Positions 50,273-58,669 of a stretch of 64,000 nt of DNA are shown here, piece after piece; position 1 is the stretch's first letter; the number at the start of each line of letters is the position of its first letter. The position numbers and the translations under genes are program-made. The stretch is from the NCBI RefSeq assembly GCF_000277125.1, contig NC_016946.1, forward strand, positions 1,116,001 through 1,180,000, in the 5' to 3' direction. This DNA comes from Mycobacterium intracellulare ATCC 13950. GTDB lineage: Bacteria; Actinomycetota; Actinomycetes; Mycobacteriales; Mycobacteriaceae. The notes under the pieces were generated by a model. That model was not told where the DNA came from and did no database searches. It saw nothing but the letters and a program-made list of their open reading frames with translations.

Positions 50273-51553
50273 TTACTTGCCGCGCACGGCGACGCCGCGC
50301 AGCACGGTGTCGCGGGCGTGTACCAGTCCCGCGCGTTTGCCGACGTCTCGGAGGATGTTCTCCGGTATCCACTGCAGGCCGACCACGCAGCGTGCCAACA
50401 TCGCGGTGGACGGCGCGTCGACGCCGATCTCCCCGGACCGGATCCCCTCGGAAAGCAGCGTTTTCATTTGCCGCAGCCGCGTGGCGTACAGCCAGCCCGG
50501 GTTGGGCGTGTCCGGGGGCGATTGACGCATCCAGGCGAGTTGGATCCTGAACTCGTCGGAAAACCGGTCGAGCGCGTTGACATTGACCCAACTCAGCGCG
50601 TCCAGCTTTTCGATCGGGGTGGCATCCGAGCGCAGGACGTTGACCCAGCCCGCCTCCACCTTCTTGCCGAAGGACTCCATGATCGAGGCGAGCAGCTCGT
50701 CCTTGGATCCGATCACCCGGTACACGGTCCCGGTGCCAAGCCCGGCGGCCGACGCGATGTCCCTGATGGTGGTGACCTCATAACCCCTGCGTCCGAATTC
50801 CGTTCGCGCCACCGCGCGCACGAGTGCCGCCTTGTCGCTGGGGTCGGCGTCGCTGTCGTCGGACCAGGTGGCGATGACGTCGTCGGCGGCGGCGAAGGCC
50901 TTCGAGCGGTCCAGCGCGGCGTCGGTCGGCGAGCGAGTTGCCAACCCTTGCAGGATGATTCGGCACAGCAGGCCGGCCACCTGATCCCCGGGAGATTTGT
51001 GGCGCATGACGTCGAGGCCGACCTGCAGCATGGTTTGGCAGATGCGGTCGGCCAGTGTGGGCAGGTCGATGTCGGGTTTGATGTAACCACTCCACCGGCC
51101 GGCGCGCAGCGTTTGCAGCATCGCCTCCTGAATCGCGACCGGCCGCTGCTGCGTCAGCTTGATCAGCTCCGGATCCGTGCTCGGCCCCTCGTAGAAGGAC
51201 ATCTGCAGGGCGGCGCGGTGTTCGACGGCGCAGTTGGCGATCGCCGCCCCGAGCTCGATGATCTGTTCGGCGACCGGACGGGAGTCCGGTTCGTCCAGCT
51301 TCGCCTGCGCGGACCGGCCGATCCGTTCCAGATCGTCTTGGTAGCGCCGGATCAGCTCGACGAGGATCGCCTCTTTGGACTCGAAGTGGTGATACAGGCT
51401 GCCGGGAAGAATGCCTGCGGCATCGGCGATTTCCTGTAGCGAGGTCCGCAATCCGGAGGACGCGATCAGTGATGCCGCCGTGGCAAGGATCTCGGCGCGG
51501 CGCGTGGGGGAGTCGGTGATTCCGCCGGACCGCAGTGACTCGGCTTTCGCCAT
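50273..51553 (-). CDS. double-domain TetR regulator
   Basis: 426 residues, about twice a normal TetR protein. Two full TetR helix-turn-helix domains: residues about 15-65 (TSLQEIADAAGILPGSLYHHFESKEAILVE) and about 240-295 (TTIRDIASAAGLGTGTVYRVIGSKDELLAS), each with its own ligand-type helical domain. It could bind two operator sites at once or sense two ligands. ATG 51553 is chosen to give a compact N-terminus. Context (SDR, acyl-CoA dehydrogenases, P450) suggests acyl-CoA or steroid-like ligands; not proven. Confidence 0.85.
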   Translation of the reverse strand: MAKAESLRSGGITDSPTRRAEILATAASLIASSGLRTSLQEIADAAGILPGSLYHHFESKEAILVELIRRYQDDLERIGRSAQAKLDEPDSRPVAEQIIELGAAIANCAVEHRAALQMSFYEGPSTDPELIKLTQQRPVAIQEAMLQTLRAGRWSGYIKPDIDLPTLADRICQTMLQVGLDVMRHKSPGDQVAGLLCRIILQGLATRSPTDAALDRSKAFAAADDVIATWSDDSDADPSDKAALVRAVARTEFGRRGYEVTTIRDIASAAGLGTGTVYRVIGSKDELLASIMESFGKKVEAGWVNVLRSDATPIEKLDALSWVNVNALDRFSDEFRIQLAWMRQSPPDTPNPGWLYATRLRQMKTLLSEGIRSGEIGVDAPSTAMLARCVVGLQWIPENILRDVGKRAGLVHARDTVLRGVAVRGK

Positions 51554-51618
51554 GATCAGCGGTGTGGGAATCCGGACGAGTGCGGGGTGGCGAGCATGCG
51601 CATTCGTCCTCTCGTGCC

Positions 51619-51635
51619 GAACCAAATCTTTGTTA
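51619..51635 (+). promoter_or_regulatory. shared motif GAACCAAATnnnTGTTA, copy upstream of TetR
   Basis: GAACCAAATCTTTGTTA in the 138-base gap between the TetR start and the nitroreductase end. Possible autoregulatory site of the double-TetR protein. Confidence 0.5.
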
Positions 51636-51691
51636 GAGGCTATCAGACCCGGACCCGATGAATGCGCTGCACAAGCGGCGAAAACCCCATT

Positions 51692-52339
51692 CTAGAGCGC
51701 CGGGCCATCCCAGCGGTCGCGCGCGACCACGTCCTCGACCGGGCGCCGCGGGGCCGGCCGGAAGGTGCGGCCCGCGCGTAGGCGGCCCACCGGCAGCAGG
51801 CAGCCCTGAACGTAGGTTTGCGGAATCCCGAGCAACTTTCGGACTTCTTCCTCGTGGTGCAGGTGCAGCGTCGTGATGCAGGTCCCGTATCCGCGGGTGT
51901 GCAGGGCCAGCTGAAAATTCCACACCGGCGGGAAGATCGAACCGTACAGCGTTGCCAGGTGGAACGATTCGTCACCGTCGATGCGGGGCAAGTAGGCCTC
52001 ATAGCAAGGGATCACCAGCAGCGGCACGCGCGCCATGTTCTCGACCAGCCACTCGGTGGACGACATGACCCGGCTCTCGGGTGTTCCCGCCGGCATCAGA
52101 TCGGCAAGCAGCTGCCCGCCGACCCGCCGCAGGTAGGCCTCGCGATACAGCTCGGCGATCTTGGCGCGCAGCGCCGGATCGGCGATCACGAGCCAGCGCC
52201 ACGACTGCGCGTTGGACCCGTTCGCGGCCTGCAGGCCGATCCGCAGGCACTCGCGGATGTCGCCGAGATCGACGTCGGCCTCCAGGTCGAGCGACTTTCG
52301 CGCCGACGGGGTTGCGGTGAGCAGATAGTCGATCTCCAT
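51692..52339 (-). CDS. nitroreductase-family FMN oxidoreductase
   Basis: 215 residues. NQxSWRW-type FMN-binding front (LQAANGSNAQSWRWLVI), PAGTPE loop, VWNFQLALHTRGYGTC and GRLRAGRTFRPAPRRP at the end, typical of the nitroreductase family. Members reduce enones, nitro groups or quinones, or split rings. The ATG overlaps the upstream acyl-CoA dehydrogenase stop (TGATG), so translation is coupled. Confidence 0.85.
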   Translation of the reverse strand: MEIDYLLTATPSARKSLDLEADVDLGDIRECLRIGLQAANGSNAQSWRWLVIADPALRAKIAELYREAYLRRVGGQLLADLMPAGTPESRVMSSTEWLVENMARVPLLVIPCYEAYLPRIDGDESFHLATLYGSIFPPVWNFQLALHTRGYGTCITTLHLHHEEEVRKLLGIPQTYVQGCLLPVGRLRAGRTFRPAPRRPVEDVVARDRWDGPAL

Positions 52340-53460
52340 CAGTGACAGCCTCTCTTCGCAAGGCGCGCACCGATTTCGGTGAGGTACCGGTCGGGCCCGC
52401 CGAGAAACGCGCTCCAGCCCAGCAAGCGCTTGAGATAGAGGTGAGCGTCGTGTTCCCAGGTGTAGCCGATCCCGCCGAACACCTGGATGGCGGTGTCGGC
52501 CACGGTCGCCAGCCGTCCGGCGAACGCCTTGGCCCGCAGCGCGGCAACATGCCGCTCGCCGCCGGATTGCCCGTCGGCGCCGGGGTGCGCGTCGCTGGCC
52601 CACAGGGCGTGGATCACCCCGCTGCGGGCCAGCTCGACGGTCTCGTACATGTCGACGCACAGATGCTGGATCGCCTGGAACGAGCCGATCGGCTGACCGA
52701 ATTGCGTTCGGGCTTTGGCGTATCCGACGGCGAGGTCCATGACTGCGCGCGCGGCGCCGAGCGCGTCGGCGGCGGACGCGATCAGCACGTCGTCGATCAC
52801 CGCGGCGATCTGGTGCGCAGACACCGGGGCCAGGCGCCGGGCGGGGGCGGCGTCGAACGAGACGCGAAACTGCTTGCGGGTCGGGTCGATGCCGGGCTGG
52901 GCCGCAATTGACACCCCGGGCGAGCCGTTTCGCACCGCGAAAAGCCCGGTGTCGCCGGCATCGTCGGCGAGCACGAGCAGCTCGTCGGCGGCGGCGGCAT
53001 CGGGTACGCCGATGGCCTCGCCGCGGAGCGTTATGCCGTCGTCGCGGCGGCTGGCGGTGACGGACGCGTTGCCGAGGTCCAGGAAGCAGACGGCGGCGAT
53101 CGTGGTGCCGTCCGCGATCCCGCGCAGCAGCTCTGCGGCGGTATCGTTGGCGCCCAACAGGTTCAGCGCCTGTGGGGCGGCCACCGCGGTCGACAACCAC
53201 GGTCCCGGATGCAGTGCGGCCCCCAGCTCTTCGGCGACGATGCCGGCCTCGACCATCGTCATGCCGGAGCCGCCGCAGTCCTCCGGCACCAGCAGACCGG
53301 TGACGCCGAGACCGGCCAGGCCCCGCCACACCGACTCATCGGTGCCGGTCGGGTCGTCGAGTAGCGGGCGCACGTGGTCGGAGACGGAGGCCTTTTCGGC
53401 GAGGAAGCGCCGCGTGGTGTCGCGCAGCGCTGCCTGCTCGTCGCTGAGTTCGAGGTTCAT
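52339..53460 (-). CDS. acyl-CoA dehydrogenase, beta-type partner
   Basis: 373 residues, acyl-CoA dehydrogenase fold with VPEDCGGSGMTMVEAGIVAEELG, QFGQPIGSFQAIQHL and VFGGIGYTWEHDAHLYLKR. The middle-domain flavin motif (usually SEPxAGSD) is replaced by LDLGNASV, as in the non-catalytic or half-site partner of heteromeric mycobacterial FadE pairs such as ChsE1-ChsE2 or FadE28-FadE29. It overlaps the upstream acyl-CoA dehydrogenase by four bases (ATGA). Substrate: a CoA thioester, probably bulky. Confidence 0.88.
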   Translation of the reverse strand: MNLELSDEQAALRDTTRRFLAEKASVSDHVRPLLDDPTGTDESVWRGLAGLGVTGLLVPEDCGGSGMTMVEAGIVAEELGAALHPGPWLSTAVAAPQALNLLGANDTAAELLRGIADGTTIAAVCFLDLGNASVTASRRDDGITLRGEAIGVPDAAAADELLVLADDAGDTGLFAVRNGSPGVSIAAQPGIDPTRKQFRVSFDAAPARRLAPVSAHQIAAVIDDVLIASAADALGAARAVMDLAVGYAKARTQFGQPIGSFQAIQHLCVDMYETVELARSGVIHALWASDAHPGADGQSGGERHVAALRAKAFAGRLATVADTAIQVFGGIGYTWEHDAHLYLKRLLGWSAFLGGPDRYLTEIGARLAKRGCH

Positions 53461-54605
53461 TTTCGCGGCAGCCCCAGTACCCGTTGGGCGGTGATGTTCT
53501 TGTTGATCTGGCTGGTGCCGCCCGCGATGGTCAGCGCGCGCGACGTCAGGCGGTAGTCCGCCCACGGGGCACCGGTGTCGCGGCCGCCCAGCGCGTCAAA
53601 GGCCAGGGCGGCCAGGTCCTGCCCGATCTCGCCCCACACGGTCTTGGCGAGGCTGGCCGACCCCAATGCATCACCGCCGTGCATCGTGGCCGAGATCGAT
53701 CGTTGACACAGGACTTCGAGATACTTGATGCGGACGGCGATTTCGCCGAGGCGCCGCAGCGTGACCGGGTCGTCCAGCGCGCCGGTGTCCGCCGCGGCGA
53801 GATCGTCCACCAGCTCTTCGAGCCGCACCTGCATCTCGGCGTACAACCGGGCGGCCCCGGCACGCTCGTGGCTGAGCGTGGTGGTGGCCACCTGCCAGCC
53901 GGCATTGAGTGGCCCGAGCAAGGCGTCCGCCGGCACCCGCACGTCGTGAAAGAACACCTCGGCGAAGTCGGCGTCGCCGTTGAGCGTGACCAGCGGGCGT
54001 GCCTCGATGCCGGGCAGGGTCATGTCGACGATCAGACAGGAGATCCCCTTGTGCTTGGGAGCGTCGGGATCGGTGCGCACGTAGAGCTGGCACCAGTCGG
54101 CCCGATGTCCCAGCGACGTCCAGATCTTTTGGCCGTTGACGATGAAGTCGTCGCCGTCACGCACGGCGCGGGTGCGCAACGCCGCGAGGTCCGAGCCCGC
54201 CTCGGGTTCCGACATGCCCTGACACCAGATGTCGTCGGCGCGCATCATGCGCGGGAGCAGGGTGCGCTTCTGGGACTCGGTGCCGTATTGCATGATCGCC
54301 GGCGCGATGTTGTTCAGCCCAATGACGTTGAGCGGCACGGGCGCTCGGGCGCGGGTGGTTTCCTCGGTGTAGACCAGTTGCTCGAGCACCGACGCGCCGC
54401 GCCCGCCGTACTCACGCGGCCACGACACCGCGGCCCATCCCGCGTCGGCCATCGTCGCGTTCCACACGCGCAGCTTCTCGAACGCGGCGTCGTTGCGCCC
54501 GGTGGGCCGGCGGGCGGCCACCAGCTCGTCGGTCAGGTTTTCCGAAAGCCACTCACGCAGCTCGGTGCGGAACTGTTCCACTTCCGCCGGGTATGAGAAG
54601 TCCAC
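53457..54605 (-). CDS. acyl-CoA dehydrogenase, alpha-type partner
   Basis: 382 residues. Full set of ACAD features: WPREYGGRGASVLEQLVY, QGMSEPEAGSDLAALRT (flavin/substrate), KIWTSLGHRADW and AGGTSQINKNI near the C-terminus. It introduces an alpha,beta double bond into an acyl-CoA using FAD. With the next gene it probably makes an alpha2beta2 enzyme. Start GTG 54605 follows GGGAAAG; ATG 54632 would add nine residues but has no ribosome site. Confidence 0.9.
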   Translation of the reverse strand: MDFSYPAEVEQFRTELREWLSENLTDELVAARRPTGRNDAAFEKLRVWNATMADAGWAAVSWPREYGGRGASVLEQLVYTEETTRARAPVPLNVIGLNNIAPAIMQYGTESQKRTLLPRMMRADDIWCQGMSEPEAGSDLAALRTRAVRDGDDFIVNGQKIWTSLGHRADWCQLYVRTDPDAPKHKGISCLIVDMTLPGIEARPLVTLNGDADFAEVFFHDVRVPADALLGPLNAGWQVATTTLSHERAGAARLYAEMQVRLEELVDDLAAADTGALDDPVTLRRLGEIAVRIKYLEVLCQRSISATMHGGDALGSASLAKTVWGEIGQDLAALAFDALGGRDTGAPWADYRLTSRALTIAGGTSQINKNITAQRVLGLPRK

Positions 54606-54616
54606 TTTCCCGGACT

Positions 54617-54772
54617 TTACGGTTGGGCACATAGGGGGTCAATGACGCGACGCCAGAAGCGGACGATCACGGGGCGTGCGCGGCCCCGACCGCGCGCGCA
54701 GCGCTGCGCGCGGTCGTAGATCGCCGTGCGATCGACCGGGCGCCGGACCTGCTCGCGCAGTTGGTCATCCAC
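54617..54772 (-). CDS. possible small basic protein in the catabolic operon
   Basis: 51 codons, GTG 54772 two bases after the SDR stop, preceded by CGGGAGC. Sequence VDDQLREQVRRPVDRTAIYD, then Arg-rich to the end. It fills the gap between the SDR and the acyl-CoA dehydrogenases. No known domain; could be chance. Confidence 0.35.
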   Translation of the reverse strand: MDDQLREQVRRPVDRTAIYDRAQRCARGRGRARPVIVRFWRRVIDPLCAQP

Positions 54773-54774
54773 GG

Positions 54775-55764
54775 TCAGCTCCCGTGGTGTTGGGGTGCGG
54801 GGAATTCGATGTCGGTCCCGCCCGGCATCGGGCTGACACCGCGCCGCGCGCACACTTCGAGCACCTCGTCGACGATCGACGCGGGGATGATGAACTTCTC
54901 CGTCGACGACATCTGCTCGAGGTGTGCTTCGATGTCCTCGGCGGTGGGCCGGCTGCCCGCGTCGGAGAGCCATCCTTGGGTGAGGCCCACGAACACCCGC
55001 GCGTAGCGGCCGGCGGATGCCGAATAGTTGCGATGGCTGAACGTGCAGGCCCTGCTGGCGAGAAAAATCACCAACGGCACGACGAGTTCGGGCCTGATGG
55101 CCTGCATGAACCCGGATTCGGCGAGGAACTTCTCGTCACCGACGGTTTCGGTGACCATGCGCGAGAAGCCGGTCGGCAGCACGGAATTGGCGAGTATCCC
55201 GTGTGCCTCGCCTTCGATCGCGATGACGTTCGTCAACCCGACCAGGCCGGCCTTGGCTGCGGCGTAGTGCGCCTCCATCGGCTGACCGAAGATCCCGGCG
55301 GATGACGAGATGAACACGAATCGGCCGCCGCCGTTCTTCTTCATCACGCGGTACGCGGGCTGCGACAGGTGAAAGCCGCCGTCGAGATGCACCCGCAGCA
55401 TGCGCGCCCAGTCGTCGTGCGAGAGGTCCTCGAAGGGTGCACTGCCGAAGATGCCGGCGTTGCTGATCACCGCGTCCAGGCGCCCGTACGTGTCGACCGC
55501 GGTGTCGACGATCGCCTGACCACCGGCGGGGGTGTCGACCGAGTCGTAGGAAGCGATCGCGGTGCCGCCGGCCTTCGTGATCTCGTCGACCACGTCGTCG
55601 GCCACGCGGGCGTCGGCGGCTTCGTTTGGTAGGCCCCGCATTCCGCCGCCCAGGTCGTTGACCACCACTGTGGCGCCGCGGCGGGCCAGGTCGAGCGCGT
55701 ACAGCCGACCGAGCCCGCGGCCGGCGCCGGTCACCACCGCCACCTGGCCGGTGAAGTCAATCAT
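54775..55764 (-). CDS. MFE2/HSD17B4-like SDR, probable 3-hydroxyacyl-CoA dehydrogenase
   Basis: 329 residues, longer than typical SDRs. VAVVTGAGRGLGRLYALDLA followed by VVVNDLGG is the hallmark of the (3R)-hydroxyacyl-CoA dehydrogenase domain of peroxisomal multifunctional enzyme 2 and mycobacterial relatives. Catalytic Ser in FISSSAG and HYAAAK. It would oxidise a 3-hydroxyacyl-CoA in beta-oxidation, fitting the two acyl-CoA dehydrogenases downstream. ATG 55764 follows CGGGAGC. It heads the leftward operon, divergent from the VWA gene. Confidence 0.87.
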   Translation of the reverse strand: MIDFTGQVAVVTGAGRGLGRLYALDLARRGATVVVNDLGGGMRGLPNEAADARVADDVVDEITKAGGTAIASYDSVDTPAGGQAIVDTAVDTYGRLDAVISNAGIFGSAPFEDLSHDDWARMLRVHLDGGFHLSQPAYRVMKKNGGGRFVFISSSAGIFGQPMEAHYAAAKAGLVGLTNVIAIEGEAHGILANSVLPTGFSRMVTETVGDEKFLAESGFMQAIRPELVVPLVIFLASRACTFSHRNYSASAGRYARVFVGLTQGWLSDAGSRPTAEDIEAHLEQMSSTEKFIIPASIVDEVLEVCARRGVSPMPGGTDIEFPAPQHHGS

Positions 55765-55865
55765 GATGTGCTCCCGACTAACTCGTGTCCACCCGCGGTG
55801 GGGCGCCGGCCCGTTGGGACAGACCAACCCGGGCGATTGACTGCGCTCACGGCGGACTTTACGGT

Positions 55866-55879
55866 GGAACAGATATTTG
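55866..55879 (+). promoter_or_regulatory. GGAACAGATATTTG, recurring site A
   Basis: 27 bases before the VWA gene start, directly after a -10-like TACGGT (55860-55865). Matches site B (57670-57683, opposite strand) at 13 of 14 bases. Confidence 0.5.
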
Positions 55880-55905
55880 GTCAACGACTGGTTCGGAGGT
55901 CCGGG

Positions 55906-57666
55906 GTGGCGGACGACGCGCGTGGCGACCGGGTGCGGGGGCTCGCGATGCTGGCCTCGGCGCTGGCGGGCCGCGCGGTGGCCGTCGCCGAACTGCAGCC
56001 GGGTGAACCGCCGTGGACGGACGGCCAGACGATCTACGTCGACCCGGTCGCGCCAGACCGCGCTCGGCTCGCATCGGTTGCGGTGCAGGCCTCGCTGATC
56101 GCGGCCGGCAGTCTGGATCCCGCCATTGTGCGTGCCCTGGTACGCCACCCGCGGCTGGCCAGACGCTATCTGGCGGTGGAGGGTCATCGCGCACTGGTGA
56201 GTAACGCCGACGTGCTGCCGGGCATCCTTGCGTCGGTCGGTGATCGCGGCGTCGCCGGCCGCAGTGACTCGCCTGCGGCGTCGCTGCGCATCGCCTCCGG
56301 CCGGGGCGCCGTCGAGGTCCCGCGGCCGGAATTCGGCGTGATCCGTGCGGCAAAGGTGGTGACGGCGGCCTCCCGCTTGGCACCGCAACGGAATCAGGCT
56401 GAATCCCAACACGTTCCGCGAAATTCGAGCGAGCAGAAGCGGGAACTCGAGGAGCTCGACGACGGTGACGTCGACGATTCCGACGACCCGGACTTGTTCA
56501 CCAGCCCGGTGGGCGGGGGCGGCTTCATCGGCAAATGGCTGAAAAAGATGCTGTCGTCCGCGCGCAAGACCGGGAGCGGCGGGGGTCCGCCCGGCGCGGA
56601 CGGCTTCACGCATCGCACCAACTCCACCAAGCGCGGCGCCTACGCCGTGGCGTCGCTGGCGTCGGCGCCCGGGGACGAGGGGAACGAGCAGGACCCCATC
56701 GCGGACGGCGTGCGGTATCCGGAATGGGATGTGGCGCGCAAGAGCTACCGGCCCGCATGGTGCACCGTGCGCGAGATCCAACCCGAGATCAAGGCCACCG
56801 CGACACAGGCCATCGACGACGCCATCGGTGTGCGCCGGCCACTTTCGCGGCTCGGCATGGGGTTGCACCGCCGGCACCGGCAGTCGCAAGGCGACGACAT
56901 CGACATCGATGCCGCCGTCGAAGCCCGGGTCGAAGTGCGGGCCGGCGCGGTGCCCGACGAGGCGGTGTACCTCGACAGCCTGCGGCGCCGGCGCGACCTG
57001 TCGGTGTTGCTGCTGCTCGACGTGTCGGGGTCGGCGGGCGAACCGGGAACGGTCGGGCGGACGGTCCACGAGCAACAGCGCGCCGCGGTCGCCAACCTCA
57101 CCGTGGCCCTGCACGACCTGGGCGACCGCGTCTCGCTCTACGCCTACTACTCGCAGGGCCGGCGCGCGGTGAGCATGGTGCCCGTGAAGCGCTTCGACGA
57201 CCAGCTGAACGCCCTGGTCATCCGGCGGCTCAACAGCCTGGAACCCGGCGCGTACTCGCGGCTCGGCGCGGCGATCCGGCACGGTTCGGCGGTCCTGGAG
57301 GCGCGCGGCGGAACGTCGCGGCGGCTGCTGGTGGTGCTGTCCGACGGGCTCGCCTACGACCACGGATACGAGCGCGCCTACGGTGCCGCCGACGCGCGCC
57401 GCGCCCTGACCGAGGCCCGCCGGCGGGGGACCGGCTGTGTGTGCCTGACCGTCGGCGCGGGCACCGACGTGCAATCGCTGCGCAGGGTGTTCGGCAGCGC
57501 CGCGCACGCGACGATCGCACGCCCCGATCAGCTGGCCGGCGTCGTCGGCCCGCTGTTTCGGTCTGCGCTGCGCTCGGCGGAGGTTCGCCGCAGGGTGTCG
57601 GTGATGTCAAGTCCCAGAACACAGTTGGCGCGCCAACTCACCGGCCCCGCACGTTACGACGCTTGA
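55906..57666 (+). CDS. NorD-like protein with C-terminal VWA domain
   Basis: 586 residues. The first 200 are Ala/Val-rich helices, then an acidic spacer (ELEELDDGDVDDSDDPD) and a C-terminal von Willebrand A domain (about 360-560) with the MIDAS motif LLLDVSGSAG and later LVVLSDGLAYD. NorD/CbbO-type VWA proteins pair with MoxR-class AAA ATPases to insert cofactors or activate metalloenzymes. The AAA partner follows 55 bases downstream. GTG 55906 is chosen for its CGGAGGT site (55894-55900); the open frame from 55768 passes through site A. Confidence 0.85.
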   Translation: MADDARGDRVRGLAMLASALAGRAVAVAELQPGEPPWTDGQTIYVDPVAPDRARLASVAVQASLIAAGSLDPAIVRALVRHPRLARRYLAVEGHRALVSNADVLPGILASVGDRGVAGRSDSPAASLRIASGRGAVEVPRPEFGVIRAAKVVTAASRLAPQRNQAESQHVPRNSSEQKRELEELDDGDVDDSDDPDLFTSPVGGGGFIGKWLKKMLSSARKTGSGGGPPGADGFTHRTNSTKRGAYAVASLASAPGDEGNEQDPIADGVRYPEWDVARKSYRPAWCTVREIQPEIKATATQAIDDAIGVRRPLSRLGMGLHRRHRQSQGDDIDIDAAVEARVEVRAGAVPDEAVYLDSLRRRRDLSVLLLLDVSGSAGEPGTVGRTVHEQQRAAVANLTVALHDLGDRVSLYAYYSQGRRAVSMVPVKRFDDQLNALVIRRLNSLEPGAYSRLGAAIRHGSAVLEARGGTSRRLLVVLSDGLAYDHGYERAYGAADARRALTEARRRGTGCVCLTVGAGTDVQSLRRVFGSAAHATIARPDQLAGVVGPLFRSALRSAEVRRRVSVMSSPRTQLARQLTGPARYDA

Positions 57667-57669
57667 AAA

Positions 57670-57683
57670 CAAACATCTGTTCC
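57670..57683 (-). promoter_or_regulatory. GGAACAGATGTTTG, recurring site B
   Basis: Contains the exact inverted repeat AACA-GA-TGTT. It lies 38 bases before the AAA gene and just upstream of a -10 hexamer TAGGCT at 57687-57692, in the 55-base gap after the VWA gene. Confidence 0.5.
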
Positions 57684-57721
57684 GGTTAGGCTCCAATCGC
57701 CGGACGATCTGAAGGGAAGCT

Positions 57722-58582
57722 ATGGCCAACGAGTCCGGGCTTGCGTACTTCGACCGCGGTAAGTCCGAGGGGGACGAAAAGGGAGAAGTGCGGCCCTATT
57801 ACCAGGCGGTCGGTAGCGAAGAGACCGTCTTCAAGGCGGCGTACCGCCAGGGCCTGTCGCTGGTCCTCAAGGGTCCGACGGGCTGCGGAAAGACCCGATT
57901 CGTCGAGGCGATGGCCTACGACCTGGGCCGGCCGCTGATCACCGTCGCCTGTCATGACGACCTGACGACCGCGGACCTGGTCGGCCGCTATCTGCTGCGC
58001 GGTGACGAGACCGTCTGGGTGGACGGCCCGCTGACCCGGGCCGTGCGCGAGGGTGCGATCTGCTACCTCGACGAAGTGGTCGAAGCCCGGCAGGACACCA
58101 CCGTGGTCCTGCATCCGCTCGCCGACCACCGCCGTCAGCTGCCCATCGAGCGGCTCGGTGTCACGCTGGACGCCGCCCCCGGATTCGGCCTGGTGGTGTC
58201 GTACAACCCGGGGTATCAGAGCGTGCTCAAGGACCTCAAGGATTCGACCCGGCAGCGCATGGTCGCGATCGAATTCGACTTCCCCGCAGCCGATGTCGAA
58301 GAGGGAATCGTCGCGCACGAGGCCGGGGTGGACGCCGCCGTCGCGGCCGAGTTGGTCCGTTTCGGCCAGGCGATCCGCCGGCTGGAGACCGGTGGGCTGC
58401 GTGAGGTCGCGTCGACGCGCGTGCTGATCGCGGCGGGCAGGCTGGTGGCCGAGGGGCTGAGCATGAAAGAGGCCGCCCGGGCCGCCATCGCGGGGCCGCT
58501 CACCGACGATGTGGCGGTGGGCAGGGCCCTGGGCGAGATGATCGAGATCTATCTGTGCGGGCCCGACGGGCGCGGTCATTGA
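57722..58582 (+). CDS. MoxR/NorQ/CbbQ-type AAA+ ATPase
   Basis: 286 residues. Walker A GPTGCGKTRF (about 58-67), Walker B ICYLDEVVEA, sensor region VVSYNPGYQSVLKDL and a CbbQ_C-like C-terminal lid. NorQ/CbbQ proteins form hexamers that, with a VWA partner, remodel metalloenzymes such as NO reductase or Rubisco; neither client is near. ATG 57722 follows AAGGGAAG. Confidence 0.92.
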   Translation: MANESGLAYFDRGKSEGDEKGEVRPYYQAVGSEETVFKAAYRQGLSLVLKGPTGCGKTRFVEAMAYDLGRPLITVACHDDLTTADLVGRYLLRGDETVWVDGPLTRAVREGAICYLDEVVEARQDTTVVLHPLADHRRQLPIERLGVTLDAAPGFGLVVSYNPGYQSVLKDLKDSTRQRMVAIEFDFPAADVEEGIVAHEAGVDAAVAAELVRFGQAIRRLETGGLREVASTRVLIAAGRLVAEGLSMKEAARAAIAGPLTDDVAVGRALGEMIEIYLCGPDGRGH

Positions 58583-58609
58583 CGCTGCATACCGGCCCGG
58601 CTAGGGTCT

Positions 58610-58620
58610 GAACAAATATT
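58610..58620 (+). promoter_or_regulatory. GAACAAATATT, recurring site C
   Basis: Fits the GAACARATRTT core of sites A and B, 49 bases before the next gene and overlapping a -10 hexamer TAGGTT at 58620-58625. Confidence 0.4.
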
Positions 58621-58669
58621 AGGTTTTTGATTTGGGGCGCGCGCCTGAGTTCGTCACCCGGGAGGTCAG

